From positions 207,251 through 271,250 of the forward strand of contig NZ_VAUA01000006.1 in NCBI RefSeq assembly GCF_005771405.1: a stretch of 64,000 nucleotides of DNA, in the 5' to 3' direction. The DNA is from Parasedimentitalea maritima. Its GTDB lineage: Bacteria > Pseudomonadota > Alphaproteobacteria > Rhodobacterales > Rhodobacteraceae. Positions within the stretch are counted from its first letter, which is position 1. Every line of letters begins with the position of its first letter. A program made the position numbers and the translations under genes. A model generated the notes under the pieces. The model did no database searches. It was not told the origin of the DNA and was given only the letters and a program-made list of their open reading frames with translations. Shown here piece after piece: positions 19,000-28,203 of this stretch.

Positions 19000-19304
19000 A
19001 TGAGGTTGCCTTGCAGGAGGAATTTTGACCAATATTGCCATCTAAATATTGATTTTCAAAGCAGTTTAATGCCGCGACAACGGCAACCTTCTGGACTGCA
19101 CTAGAAAGCTACGAACCGTTTCCCCTACACTTTTCAAAGTTGTGCATTCCAACCGCCATAGATCAACAGCCGGGTTAGCGAGACTTTTGAGGATTTTAGG
19201 GAACCAACCGTAACCATCGGCCAGTTCCGCATAGCCCGGTATCTGTCCGTCAAACTAAGACCATGGTCATATACCAACTTGCCACTGCGTTCGTTGAACT
19301 AGGT
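19000..19304. other. Intergenic region upstream of ugd
   Basis: About 305 bases between ugd (reading left) and the stop of ugpC. No gene or clear hairpin is seen. It should contain the ugd promoter on the minus strand. Confidence 0.4.
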
Positions 19305-20366
19305 CTATCTCAGCCTATTTTCAGTTTCACCATCAAAGAACAACGCGTCCGCTTCATCAAAATCAACAAGAAGGGTGCTGCCTTCTGGAATTTCACGGTC
19401 GTCACGGGTTTCAACAATCAATTTGGAACCATCACCCACCACCAGATAGTCATACGAAATGCCACCTAAGTGCTCGCGAATATCCAATTTAATATCAGAG
19501 TCACCTTCGGTGATAGAAAGATGTTGAGGGCGGACTCCGACATACACCGGGTGGCCTTCTCCGGGTAAGTTGACTGAGGTTTTAACGATCCGGTTACCCA
19601 AAGCCGGGACACGGACAGCGCCACCCTCAACAACACCCTCGACAAAATTCATACTCGGTGAACCGATAAATCCAGCAACAAATTTGTTATCCGGGTCGCG
19701 GTACAGATCCATCGGTTTCCCAACCTGTTCAATGCGGCCGGCGCGTAGCACCACAATCTTGTCGGCTAGGGTCATTGCCTCGACCTGATCATGTGTCACG
19801 TAGATCATCGTGGCGCCAATTTTGTTGTGCAGACGGGCAATCTCAACCCGCATATCAACGCGCAACTCAGCGTCCAGGTTGGACAGGGGCTCATCGAACA
19901 AGAACACTTCGGGGCCACGAACAATCGCCCGGCCAATTGCAACACGTTGACGCTGCCCCCCGGACAGCGCTTTCGGTTTGCGACTTAGATAGTCGTCGAG
20001 CTTTAGGATGCGGCTGGCCTCACCCACCTTTGATTTGATCTCATCTTTGGGATGGCCATTCATCCGCAGACCAAACCCCATGTTTTCTTCGACCGTCATA
20101 TGCGGGTACAAGGCATAGGTCTGGAACACCATTGCCACCCCACGGTCCGATGCATCAAGATGGGTAACGTCGCGATGGCCAATTTCGATTTGACCGTCCG
20201 TGGTTTCCTCGAGACCCGCAATCATCCGCAGCAAGGTAGACTTGCCACAGCCCGATGGGCCGACAAAAACACAGAACTCTCCGTCATCAATGCTCAAGTC
20301 AACACCATGGATAACCTGGGTTTCGCCATATTTCTTGACAACCTTCTGAAGCTTTACGCCGGTCAT
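19305..20366 (-). CDS. ugpC: ABC transporter ATP-binding protein, UgpC/MsmK family (sugar import)
   Basis: ATPase subunit of a CUT1 carbohydrate importer, 353 aa. It has Walker [10 protein letters not shown] (36-44), signature [14 protein letters not shown], Walker [16 protein letters not shown], switch [11 protein letters not shown], and a C-terminal TOBE/OB regulatory region containing [12 protein letters not shown], as in MalK/UgpC. It follows iclR by 18 nt on the same strand. No other ATPase gene accompanies the binding protein and permeases at 21313-24428, so it very likely energises that importer. UgpC-type ATPases can serve several importers. Confidence 0.92.
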   Translation of the reverse strand: MTGVKLQKVVKKYGETQVIHGVDLSIDDGEFCVFVGPSGCGKSTLLRMIAGLEETTDGQIEIGHRDVTHLDASDRGVAMVFQTYALYPHMTVEENMGFGLRMNGHPKDEIKSKVGEASRILKLDDYLSRKPKALSGGQRQRVAIGRAIVRGPEVFLFDEPLSNLDAELRVDMRVEIARLHNKIGATMIYVTHDQVEAMTLADKIVVLRAGRIEQVGKPMDLYRDPDNKFVAGFIGSPSMNFVEGVVEGGAVRVPALGNRIVKTSVNLPGEGHPVYVGVRPQHLSITEGDSDIKLDIREHLGGISYDYLVVGDGSKLIVETRDDREIPEGSTLLVDFDEADALFFDGETENRLR

Positions 20367-20384
20367 GTGTTTATCTCCTGAAAC

Positions 20385-21176
20385 TTATGTAGGGAATTGC
20401 CACGGCGTGGCTTCGTTGCCGATGCGGGCGGTTGCATCCAGCAGCGCCTCGCGAAAGGTCTGCAAGCTTTCAGGCGAATGGCGCGACGTCGAACTGGCAA
20501 TGGAGACTGCCCCAACGACTTTACCATTGCCTAACAAAATCGGGGCGGCGATGCTGATGATGCCCTGTTCGTGCTCTTCCCGGTCATAGGCTAGGCCTTC
20601 TGCGCGGATCTGGACAAACTCTGCCTTCAGGCTTTCGACGTTATCGTGAGTATTCTGCGTATATTTGACAAAGGCCTGCTGCTTCAGGGCACGTTCCAAG
20701 CGTTCCGGAGACATAAAGGCCAAAATGGCTTTGCCAACCCCGGTACTGTGGGCCGGTGCAACACGTCCGGTCTGGGCCAGTGTCTCAAACAGGGCAGAGG
20801 CACGCCGCTTGTCAACAAACAGAACCTGTCCATTCTCCATTTGCGCGAGATGAATAGTTTCATTGGCCGCAGCTGCCAGCTCGTCCAGAATTGGGGCAGC
20901 AACGGAAGACAACGACGATTGGCTCCAGGCTGAATGTGCCATGCGCACCAAACGTAGCCCAAGCGAATAAGTCTGCTGATCCGAGTCGTAATGCAGCATC
21001 TCTTGATTCGTTAGAGTTTGCAGAAATCGGTACAAAGTGGCCTTGGGATGCGGAGAGTCCGCCAATAGCTCACCAAACCGAACAGGGCGGCTCTTTGCAG
21101 CCACCGCATCAAGAATTTCCAAAGCTTTACCAACGGTTCCGTCACTCGATCCCTTGGTTTTGTTTGGTTCAGTCAT
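20385..21176 (-). CDS. IclR-family transcriptional regulator
   Basis: 263 aa with an N-terminal winged helix (VGKALEILDAV..., PKATLYRFLQTL) and a C-terminal IclR ligand-binding domain (STGVGKAILAFM, GLAYDREEHEQGIISIAAPIL). ATG 21176 is chosen because it directly precedes the conserved domain; the in-frame start at 21203 adds nine residues. It is transcribed divergently from the galactoside operon and together with ugpC. The likely role is control of the operon in response to a galactoside, galactonate or KDGal. The effector is unknown. Confidence 0.9.
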   Translation of the reverse strand: MTEPNKTKGSSDGTVGKALEILDAVAAKSRPVRFGELLADSPHPKATLYRFLQTLTNQEMLHYDSDQQTYSLGLRLVRMAHSAWSQSSLSSVAAPILDELAAAANETIHLAQMENGQVLFVDKRRASALFETLAQTGRVAPAHSTGVGKAILAFMSPERLERALKQQAFVKYTQNTHDNVESLKAEFVQIRAEGLAYDREEHEQGIISIAAPILLGNGKVVGAVSIASSTSRHSPESLQTFREALLDATARIGNEATPWQFPT

Positions 21177-21218
21177 CGTTCTCTCCGGCTTTCTCAATCG
21201 CATCCCGCGTCGAGAGTG

Positions 21219-21248
21219 TTGACATCGTTAAGCTGTTTCCAGCATAGT
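21219..21248 (+). promoter_or_regulatory. Candidate sigma-70 promoter for the galactoside operon
   Basis: TTGACA (21219-21224) and CATAGT (21243-21248) are separated by 18 nt in the divergent iclR/binding-protein region. GTTTC half-sites recur just downstream (for example GTTTCATTATTTGGAAC, 21269-21285), an imperfect palindrome that might be the IclR operator. Assigned by eye only. Confidence 0.4.
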
Positions 21249-21312
21249 TTCAATAGTTGAGATTTGGTTTCATTATTTGGAACTAAATCTGAATGTCAAG
21301 AGGGAGGAACTC

Positions 21313-22566
21313 ATGCTTAAGAAACTCACCACGGCAGCGGCAGCGATTGCCCTGACCACAGGCCTTGCATCACCTGCGATGGCCGAACTGAATGGCACAC
21401 TGAAAATCTTTTCGGATATGTCGAACCCAGCACCGCGCGCCGTCATGGAAGGCCTGGCATCGGATTTTGATGCACTGCATCCAAACCTGACGGTCGAACT
21501 GACTGTCATTGACCGCGAAGCCTACAAAACCCAAATCCGCAACTTCTTGTCCGCAAACCCGCCCGATGTTGCGAACTGGTATGCCGCCAACCGTATGGGT
21601 CCATATGTATCTGCCGGTCTGTTCGAAGATGTCAGCGATCTGTGGGAAGAACCCGCAATTGCTGACAATCTTGCATCGACAAAATCGGCGATGACCATCG
21701 ACGGCAAGCAATGGGGCGTGCCCTATACCTACTATCAGTGGGGCGTTTACTACCGCAAAGACATCTTTGCTGAGCTAGGTCTGTCAGAACCGTCCAACTG
21801 GGACGAGGAACTGGCCAACTGTCAGAAAATCGTCGACTCGGGCCGCGCTTGTTACACTATCGGGTCCAAATTCCTGTGGACTGCAGGTGGCTGGTTTGAC
21901 TACCTGAACATGCGCACCAATGGGTTTGATTTCCACATGCAGCTGGCCCGGGGTGAGGTCGAGTGGACTGACGACCGTGTCCGTCAGACATTTGCCAACT
22001 GGCGTCAGCTGATCGACATGAATGGTTTTGTTGCCAACCACCAGACCTACAGCTGGCAAGAAGCCCTGCCCTTTATGGTCAACGGTGAAGCCACTGCGTA
22101 TCTGATGGGCAACTTTGCCGTTTCGCCCCTGCGTGAAGCAGGCCTGGATGATAGCAAACTTGATTTCTACCAGTTTGTTGAAATCAACCCGGACGTTGAA
22201 ATGGCCGAAGACGCGCCAACCGATACGTTCCACATCCCAGCCAAGGCTGAAAACAAAGAAGCCGCGCGTGAGTTCTTGCGCTTTGTCGCGTCCTCAAGTG
22301 TTCAGACCAAGATCAACTCGGGTGGGGCTCTTGGTCAGTTGCCTGTGAACGCGCAGTCTTCGGTTGATGCTGACAAGTTCCTCGAACAGGGCTTTGACAT
22401 GTTGTCATCAAACAGCCCCGGCGGTGTAGCCCAGTTCTTTGACCGGGATTACCCAGCCGAAATGGCAGCCGTTGCCATGGAAGGGTTCCAGGAGTTTATG
22501 GTTATCCCGGATAATCTGGACGAAATCTTGGAGCGCCTCGAGTCGGTGCGTCAGGACGTCTACTAA
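21313..22566 (+). CDS. Extracellular sugar-binding protein of ABC importer
   Basis: Family 1 solute-binding protein, 417 aa, with a Sec signal peptide (KKLTTAAAAIALTTGLASPAMA, cleaved after AMA). It has the typical SBP_bac_1 features NPPDVANWYAANRMGPYVSAGLF, WGVPYTYYQWGVYYRKD and YLMGNFAVSPLREAGLDD. GGAGGAACTC precedes ATG 21313, which fixes the start; the upstream in-frame start at 21277 lacks this. It delivers the substrate to the permeases at 22648 and 23580 and is the first gene of a ten-gene galactoside operon. A strong hairpin follows the stop, so it is probably made in excess over the permeases. Confidence 0.93.
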   Translation: MLKKLTTAAAAIALTTGLASPAMAELNGTLKIFSDMSNPAPRAVMEGLASDFDALHPNLTVELTVIDREAYKTQIRNFLSANPPDVANWYAANRMGPYVSAGLFEDVSDLWEEPAIADNLASTKSAMTIDGKQWGVPYTYYQWGVYYRKDIFAELGLSEPSNWDEELANCQKIVDSGRACYTIGSKFLWTAGGWFDYLNMRTNGFDFHMQLARGEVEWTDDRVRQTFANWRQLIDMNGFVANHQTYSWQEALPFMVNGEATAYLMGNFAVSPLREAGLDDSKLDFYQFVEINPDVEMAEDAPTDTFHIPAKAENKEAAREFLRFVASSSVQTKINSGGALGQLPVNAQSSVDADKFLEQGFDMLSSNSPGGVAQFFDRDYPAEMAAVAMEGFQEFMVIPDNLDEILERLESVRQDVY

Positions 22567-22579
22567 ACGATTAAAACCC

Positions 22580-22604
22580 GGCAGGGCGGTTTACTCGCCC
22601 TGCC
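22580..22604 (+). terminator. Intercistronic hairpin between binding protein and permease genes
   Basis: GGCAGGGCG (22580-22588), loop GTTTACT, CGCCCTGCC (22596-22604), followed by CCTTTATTT. The 9-bp GC stem probably works as a partial terminator or 3' stabiliser, raising binding-protein mRNA over permease mRNA. Confidence 0.75.
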
Positions 22605-22647
22605 CCTTTATTTCGCTGCAATAGCGACTGCGCAGGATACTGATCAG

Positions 22648-23580
22648 ATGAGTAATGCTCCTCAAGCCTCGGCCCGGGCTAAGACGTTCCGCCCTGGGTT
22701 TATGGCACGTAACCGACAGGTCATCACGCCACTTCTGTTTCTAACCCCTGGCATTCTGTTTTTCCTGTTTTACGTGATTTTCCCAGTCATCCAGAGTTTC
22801 AACCTGTCTTTTTACAAATGGGACGGGCTGGGCGAAGCTGAATATGTCGGACTGAAAAACTACAAGAAATTGCTAACTGACCGGGCGTTCGAAGTTTCGC
22901 TATGGAACAACTTCAAATGGCTGATCCTATACCTGTTGGCGATACCGGCGGGACTGTTCATTGCGCTGTTTCTGAACCAAACAGTAACAGGTATTCGCCT
23001 GTACAAGTCTTTGTTCTTTTTCCCTTTTGTGATTAGTCAGGTAGTTGTTGGGCTGGTGTTCACATGGTTCTACGATCCAACTTTTGGACTCCTCAATACG
23101 ATTTTGGAACAGTTTGGGCTGGAGCCCCTAAACGTTCTGGGTGACCCAAACCTGGCCACATATGGTATTATTCTTGCAGGTCTTTGGCCACAGACAGCTT
23201 ATTGCATGATCCTCTACCTCACAGGTTTGAACGCAGTTGATCCCGAGCAAATTGAGGCCGCGCGATTGGATGGAGCCAAGGGGTGGCGGATGTTATGGCA
23301 TATAATCATCCCACAACTGCGCCCCGCGACGTTCATTGCCTTTGTGGTCACTATCATCGGAGCGTTGCGCTCGTTTGATCTGATATCGATCATGACATAC
23401 GGCGGCCCATTTGGATCTACCCGCGTATTGTCCTTCTATATGTTTGAAAAAGCGCTAAGCGAATATGGCTTCCGCATGGGATATGGCGCAGCAATCGCCG
23501 TTGTACTGTTTGTCATCATGTTGGCCTTTATCGCCTACTTCCTGTGGTCGATGTACCAAGACGAAAAAGGGGCACGCTGA
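22648..23580 (+). CDS. Sugar ABC transporter permease (MalF type)
   Basis: 310-aa inner-membrane permease with six predicted helices. The first is around residues 27-50 (TPLLFLTPGILFFLFYVIF) and the last is near 285-305. The cytoplasmic EAA loop reads EQIEAARLDGAKGWRMLWHI followed by IPQLRP, the contact site for the UgpC ATPase. It overlaps the next permease as TGATG (shared A at 23580). It forms the heterodimeric channel of the importer fed by the binding protein. Confidence 0.92.
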   Translation: MSNAPQASARAKTFRPGFMARNRQVITPLLFLTPGILFFLFYVIFPVIQSFNLSFYKWDGLGEAEYVGLKNYKKLLTDRAFEVSLWNNFKWLILYLLAIPAGLFIALFLNQTVTGIRLYKSLFFFPFVISQVVVGLVFTWFYDPTFGLLNTILEQFGLEPLNVLGDPNLATYGIILAGLWPQTAYCMILYLTGLNAVDPEQIEAARLDGAKGWRMLWHIIIPQLRPATFIAFVVTIIGALRSFDLISIMTYGGPFGSTRVLSFYMFEKALSEYGFRMGYGAAIAVVLFVIMLAFIAYFLWSMYQDEKGAR

Positions 23581-24428
23581 TGTTTCCCAGACCTATCGAA
23601 AAATCCTCCCGCAGCTGGCAGATGACCTATCAGTCGCTGTTGCCCGTTGCATTAACCCTGTGGCTGCTGCCGTTGATTGCCGTTGCCATTTTTTCTGTCA
23701 AACCAGACACCGATTTCACATCGGGAAATTATTGGGGAATGCCGAGTTCATTCGAAGGCTTCAACAACTACGGCAAGGTGTTTTTCGCCTCGGATATGCC
23801 ACGCTATTTGATGAACTCGATCCTGATCACAGTCCCAACCGTCATTGGCGCTGTTGCCCTGTCTTGCATGACCGGCTTTGCCCTTGGAATTTACAAATTC
23901 CGCGGCAACCTGATCCTGTTCTTCATGTTCATCGCTGGCAATTTTGTCCCGTTCCAGATCTTGATGGTTCCAGTCCGCGATCTGACATTGGATTTAGGCT
24001 TGTATAATACCAAGACCGGCCTTGTACTGTTCCATATAGCGTTTCAAACCGGGTTCTGTACTCTGTTTATGCGCAACTTCATCCGGGCGCTTCCCTATGA
24101 GTTGATCGAAGCAGCCCGGGTCGAGGGTGTCGCGGAATGGCGGATTTTCTGGTACGTTGTGCTGCCGCTGATGAAGCCCGCGATTGCCGCGCTGTCTGTG
24201 TTGATCTTCACCTTTATCTGGAACGATTATTTCTGGGCCGTGGTGCTGACCCAAGGCATTGAAAGCCAACCTGTGACCGCAGGCATTACATCTTTCAACG
24301 CGCAGTATCGCGCAGCCTATCATCTGATGAGCGCGGGCTCAATCGTGGCTGCCCTCCCCCCCGTGGCGATGTTCTTCTTGATGCAGCGCCACTTCATTGC
24401 TGGTTTGACACTGGGAGCGGTGAAGTGA
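23580..24428 (+). CDS. Sugar ABC transporter permease (MalG type)
   Basis: 282-aa second permease subunit. Its EAA loop is ELIEAARVEGVAEWRIFWYV followed by LPLMKPAI, and membrane helices span the protein, starting around residues 22-40. ATG 23580 overlaps the previous stop; an in-frame start 36 bases earlier is possible but less likely. It ends at 24428, four bases past the GTG start of the alpha-galactosidase, so the two are coupled. Confidence 0.92.
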   Translation: MFPRPIEKSSRSWQMTYQSLLPVALTLWLLPLIAVAIFSVKPDTDFTSGNYWGMPSSFEGFNNYGKVFFASDMPRYLMNSILITVPTVIGAVALSCMTGFALGIYKFRGNLILFFMFIAGNFVPFQILMVPVRDLTLDLGLYNTKTGLVLFHIAFQTGFCTLFMRNFIRALPYELIEAARVEGVAEWRIFWYVVLPLMKPAIAALSVLIFTFIWNDYFWAVVLTQGIESQPVTAGITSFNAQYRAAYHLMSAGSIVAALPPVAMFFLMQRHFIAGLTLGAVK

Positions 24429-26491
24429 GCAAAGAAACACAAGTCTGGCGAATCGATGCGCCGGGGCAAACTTTGGTTCTGTCCTCGAACGGTGGGCTTC
24501 CCGGCGCGGTCTACTGGGGGCCTGCTCTGCCAGCCGCAGCGGATCTGAACGCAATCGCCAGTGCTGCGATCCGCGATGTTACTGGCGGCATGATCGACAG
24601 CCTGCCGACATTGACCCTGTGTCCACAAGCCGCCGATGGCTTTCAAGGGCAGCCTGGATTGATCGCTTACCAAAACGGCAAACCGCTGCATCCACAGTTC
24701 AGACTAACCGCAACTGACGGTCAGTGCTTTACCTGCCATGATGATGTCTTGGGACTGACCCTGTTCTTTGATTTTGAGCCAGTTGGCGACACGCTTGCTG
24801 CCATGTCAACGCTGGTCTCTGACGATGAAATCACCTTGCATCACCTGTCCGCACCTGTGGTTCCCGGTCCGCAGATGGGTCAGGAAATCATCGATTTTGC
24901 AGGGCGATGGATAGGTGAGTTTCAACTGCAAAACACGCCTTGGCGCGCCGGTGTCCATATGCGTGAATCACGCACGGGCAGGTCCGGGCACGAACATCCA
25001 TCGCTGGCCTATTTCCCCGAAACTGGGGCAACCAACACAAGCGGCACCGTGTTTGCTATGCACTATGGCTGGTCTGGTGGCCATGTCATGTCCGCCGAAG
25101 AACTGCCGGATGGACGCCGACAAATCCAATGGGGTCACGCAACCGGGACCCAACGCATAGGAACCAAGTTCATAACCGCGCCGCTTTATCTGAGTGTCTC
25201 TGAAACGGGCCTCAACGGATGCGGAGTGGCCTTTCAGCGCCTGTTGCGCGACCACGTTGTAACCGGGCCGAACGCTGACCGCCCACGCCCCGTACATTAC
25301 AACTGCTGGGAAGCGGTCTATTTCGATCACGACCCCGATATTCTGACTGACATTGCCACCCAAGCCGCAGAACTTGGTGCAGAGCGGTTTGTACTAGACG
25401 ACGGCTGGTTTGGACATCGTGATGATGACACCTCATCGCTTGGCGATTGGGAAATCGATCCACGCAAATGGCCAGATGGACTAACGCCATTAATCCAACA
25501 TGTTCAAAAGCTGGGCATGACGTTTGGCATCTGGTTTGAGCCGGAAATGGTCAACTTGGACAGCAATCTGGCGCGGGCCCACCCGGATTGGATACTTGGG
25601 CCGTCCAACCAGATCGAAGGGCGCCAGCAGCGGGTGCTGGATTTGTCGAACCCGGATGTCCGCGACCACTTGTACCGCAAAATTTCCAGGATCTTGTCAT
25701 CCAACGACATCGACTACATCAAATGGGATCATAACCGGCTGCTGCCCATCGCTGATGCCGCGCAGACAGAGGGCGTGTATGAATTGCTTTTGGATCTCCG
25801 CACGGCTTTTCCATTAGTCGAAATCGAAAGCTGCGCGTCGGGGGGCGGACGGATTGATGCAGGCATTCTTAGTCTGACCCAGCGGGTGTGGCTGTCAGAC
25901 AGCAACGATGCGCTGGAGCGACTACGTATTCAGCACGACTCTGCGCTGTTGCTCCCCGCTGCGATCACCGGCAGCCATGTGGGACCGCGCCAATGCCACA
26001 CCTCTGGCCGGACACATGACATTCACTTTCGAGCTTGGGTGGCAGCGCAGCGGCACATGGGGTTCGAAATGGACCCGCGTGAGCTGAGTGTGGAAGAGGC
26101 GGATGTTCTGCGTCGCGTGACCAGATGGTGGAAATCCAATAGAGATTGGCGAATGGGGGCGGACATTCTACGATTAGACAGCGCAGATCCCAGCGTCATT
26201 GCCGAACAACAAATGGCACAGGATGGCAGCCAGTTTGTGGCTTTTGCGGGCAAAGCCGCCACCGGCACCCAAATCCTGCCACGCCCATTACGTCTGACCG
26301 GTTTACAACCTCACGCCAATTATGAAATCGATCTCATAAACCGCCACGAGATCCATCACCTGTCACGTGGATCAACTCCGCTGAAAGAGGGTCCGCTGAC
26401 CCTGGACGGCCAATACCTGATGCAACACGGGCTCACCCTGCCCTGGTCATTCCCAGACCGCATGTGGGTGATCGAAGGAAGACGGATATGA
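24425..26491 (+). CDS. Alpha-galactosidase, GH36
   Basis: 688-aa glycoside hydrolase that releases terminal alpha-galactose. GH36 hallmarks are FVLDDGWFGHRDDD, GIWFEPEMVN, YIKWDHNR with nucleophile Asp435, IESCASGGGRID, and WLSDSNDALERLRIQ with the likely acid/base Asp492, then ITGSHVGP. No signal peptide is present, so it acts in the cytoplasm on an imported oligosaccharide. It starts at GTG 24425 inside the permease end, and its stop overlaps the dehydratase ATG (ATGA). The lone C-terminal beta domain is normal. Confidence 0.95.
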   Translation: MSKETQVWRIDAPGQTLVLSSNGGLPGAVYWGPALPAAADLNAIASAAIRDVTGGMIDSLPTLTLCPQAADGFQGQPGLIAYQNGKPLHPQFRLTATDGQCFTCHDDVLGLTLFFDFEPVGDTLAAMSTLVSDDEITLHHLSAPVVPGPQMGQEIIDFAGRWIGEFQLQNTPWRAGVHMRESRTGRSGHEHPSLAYFPETGATNTSGTVFAMHYGWSGGHVMSAEELPDGRRQIQWGHATGTQRIGTKFITAPLYLSVSETGLNGCGVAFQRLLRDHVVTGPNADRPRPVHYNCWEAVYFDHDPDILTDIATQAAELGAERFVLDDGWFGHRDDDTSSLGDWEIDPRKWPDGLTPLIQHVQKLGMTFGIWFEPEMVNLDSNLARAHPDWILGPSNQIEGRQQRVLDLSNPDVRDHLYRKISRILSSNDIDYIKWDHNRLLPIADAAQTEGVYELLLDLRTAFPLVEIESCASGGGRIDAGILSLTQRVWLSDSNDALERLRIQHDSALLLPAAITGSHVGPRQCHTSGRTHDIHFRAWVAAQRHMGFEMDPRELSVEEADVLRRVTRWWKSNRDWRMGADILRLDSADPSVIAEQQMAQDGSQFVAFAGKAATGTQILPRPLRLTGLQPHANYEIDLINRHEIHHLSRGSTPLKEGPLTLDGQYLMQHGLTLPWSFPDRMWVIEGRRI

Positions 26492-28203
26492 CCAAAAAAA
26501 GGCGCAGCAGCGCATGGTATGGCAAACATGACAAAGACGGATTTATTCACCGCAGCTGGATGAAGAACCAGGGTTTTCCAGATCACGCATTTGATGGCCG
26601 ACCGGTTATCGGCATCTGCAACACCTGGTCTGAGCTCACTCCTTGCAATTCGGGCCTGCGCGATCTGGCTGAGGGCGTAAAACGCGGCGTTTGGGAGGCC
26701 GGCGGGTTTCCTGTCGAGTTCCCGGTGATGTCGCTGGGTGAAACCCAGATGAAACCCACCGCGATGTTGTTTCGCAACCTTCTGGCCATGGATGTCGAAG
26801 AGTCAATCCGCGCCTACGGGATTGATGGTGTTGTGCTACTGGGGGGCTGTGACAAGACCACACCGGGTCAGCTGATGGGTGCCGCCTCGGTCGACCTCCC
26901 CACCATTGTTGTCAGCTCAGGGCCGATGCTGAATGGCAAATGGAAAGGTAAGGATATCGGTTCTGGCACAGATGTCTGGAAATTCTCCGAGGCTGTGCGC
27001 GCAGGGGAAATGACGCTTCAGGATTTCATGAACGCTGAAAGCGGTATGAGCCGCTCCAAAGGCGTTTGCATGACCATGGGTACGGCCTCGACCATGGCCT
27101 CGGTCGTCGAGGCAATGGGCATGTCCCTGCCCACCAATGCCGCGCTGCCTGCCGTGGATTCCCGCCGCATGGCGTTGGCACATCTGACTGGCAAGCGCAT
27201 TGTGGAAATGGTCGATGAAGACATCAAGCCTTCGGATATCATGACGCGCGAAGCCTTTGAGAACGCCATTCTGGCCAATGCAGCGGTTGGTGGGTCTACA
27301 AATGCAGTGGTTCACTTGCTGGCTATGGCTGGTCGCGTTGGCGTTGATCTTGCGCTGGACGATTTTGAGCTGGGCAGCGAAATCCCGTTGTTAGTCAATT
27401 GCATGCCATCAGGTAAATATCTGATGGAGGATTTCTGTTATGCGGGCGGGATGCCTGTGGTGCTGAGTGAACTTGTCAAGCAAGGGCACCTTCGCAATGC
27501 ACAGACCGTTCTGGGTGGTGATATTCATGCCTATGCCGATGGGGCCGAGTGCTACAATGACGATGTGATCCAAAGTTTCGACAGCCCGGTCAAACCCGCT
27601 GCAGGTCTGCGGGTGCTTCGTGGAAATCTGGCACCACGTGGGGCCATCATCAAACCTTCGGCAGCTTCGGATCACCTGCTGGACCACGAAGGTGAAGCCT
27701 ATGTGTTCGATAACATCGAAGACATGAAAGCCAATATCGACCGCGACGATCTTCCGGTGACGGCAGACAGCATTCTGGTGCTCAAAGGCTGCGGTCCCAA
27801 AGGCTATCCGGGTATGCCAGAGGTCGGCAATATGCCTATCCCGCGCAGGCTGATCACCCAGGGTATCAAGGATATGATCCGTATCTCGGATGCACGGATG
27901 TCAGGCACGGCCTTTGGTACCGTCATTTTGCATGTCAGCCCCGAGGCGCAGGCAGGCGGACCGCTGGCGCTTGTTAAAACCGGCGACCGCATTCGCGTCT
28001 CAACCAGCACTGGCGCATTGGAACTGCTGATATCTGACGCAGAGATGGACGCCCGGCGCGCCAGTTGGCAACCGGATGAACCCCATTACACACGTGGGTA
28101 TGCCAAGATGTATGTCGACCACGTTTTACAGGCCGACAAAGGCGCTGATCTGGATTTTCTGGTGGGCAAAGATACCCGCCCTGTCACGAGAGAGAGCCAC
28201 TAA
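26488..28203 (+). CDS. IlvD/Edd-family sugar acid dehydratase, probably galactonate dehydratase
   Basis: 571-aa Fe-S dehydratase of the IlvD/EDD family, subgroup of L-arabinonate and D-xylonate dehydratases. Three candidate [2Fe-2S] ligands are Cys53 (LTPCN), Cys121 (GGCDKTTPG) and Cys194 (GVCMTMG), with Cys spacings (68 and 73 residues) that fit that subgroup. In this operon the substrate is most simply D-galactonate, giving 2-keto-3-deoxygalactonate for DgoK. Classical DgoD is an unrelated enolase-superfamily enzyme and is absent here. ATG 26488 overlaps the alpha-galactosidase stop. Activity on L-arabinonate or D-fuconate is also possible. Confidence 0.85.
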   Translation: MTKKRRSSAWYGKHDKDGFIHRSWMKNQGFPDHAFDGRPVIGICNTWSELTPCNSGLRDLAEGVKRGVWEAGGFPVEFPVMSLGETQMKPTAMLFRNLLAMDVEESIRAYGIDGVVLLGGCDKTTPGQLMGAASVDLPTIVVSSGPMLNGKWKGKDIGSGTDVWKFSEAVRAGEMTLQDFMNAESGMSRSKGVCMTMGTASTMASVVEAMGMSLPTNAALPAVDSRRMALAHLTGKRIVEMVDEDIKPSDIMTREAFENAILANAAVGGSTNAVVHLLAMAGRVGVDLALDDFELGSEIPLLVNCMPSGKYLMEDFCYAGGMPVVLSELVKQGHLRNAQTVLGGDIHAYADGAECYNDDVIQSFDSPVKPAAGLRVLRGNLAPRGAIIKPSAASDHLLDHEGEAYVFDNIEDMKANIDRDDLPVTADSILVLKGCGPKGYPGMPEVGNMPIPRRLITQGIKDMIRISDARMSGTAFGTVILHVSPEAQAGGPLALVKTGDRIRVSTSTGALELLISDAEMDARRASWQPDEPHYTRGYAKMYVDHVLQADKGADLDFLVGKDTRPVTRESH

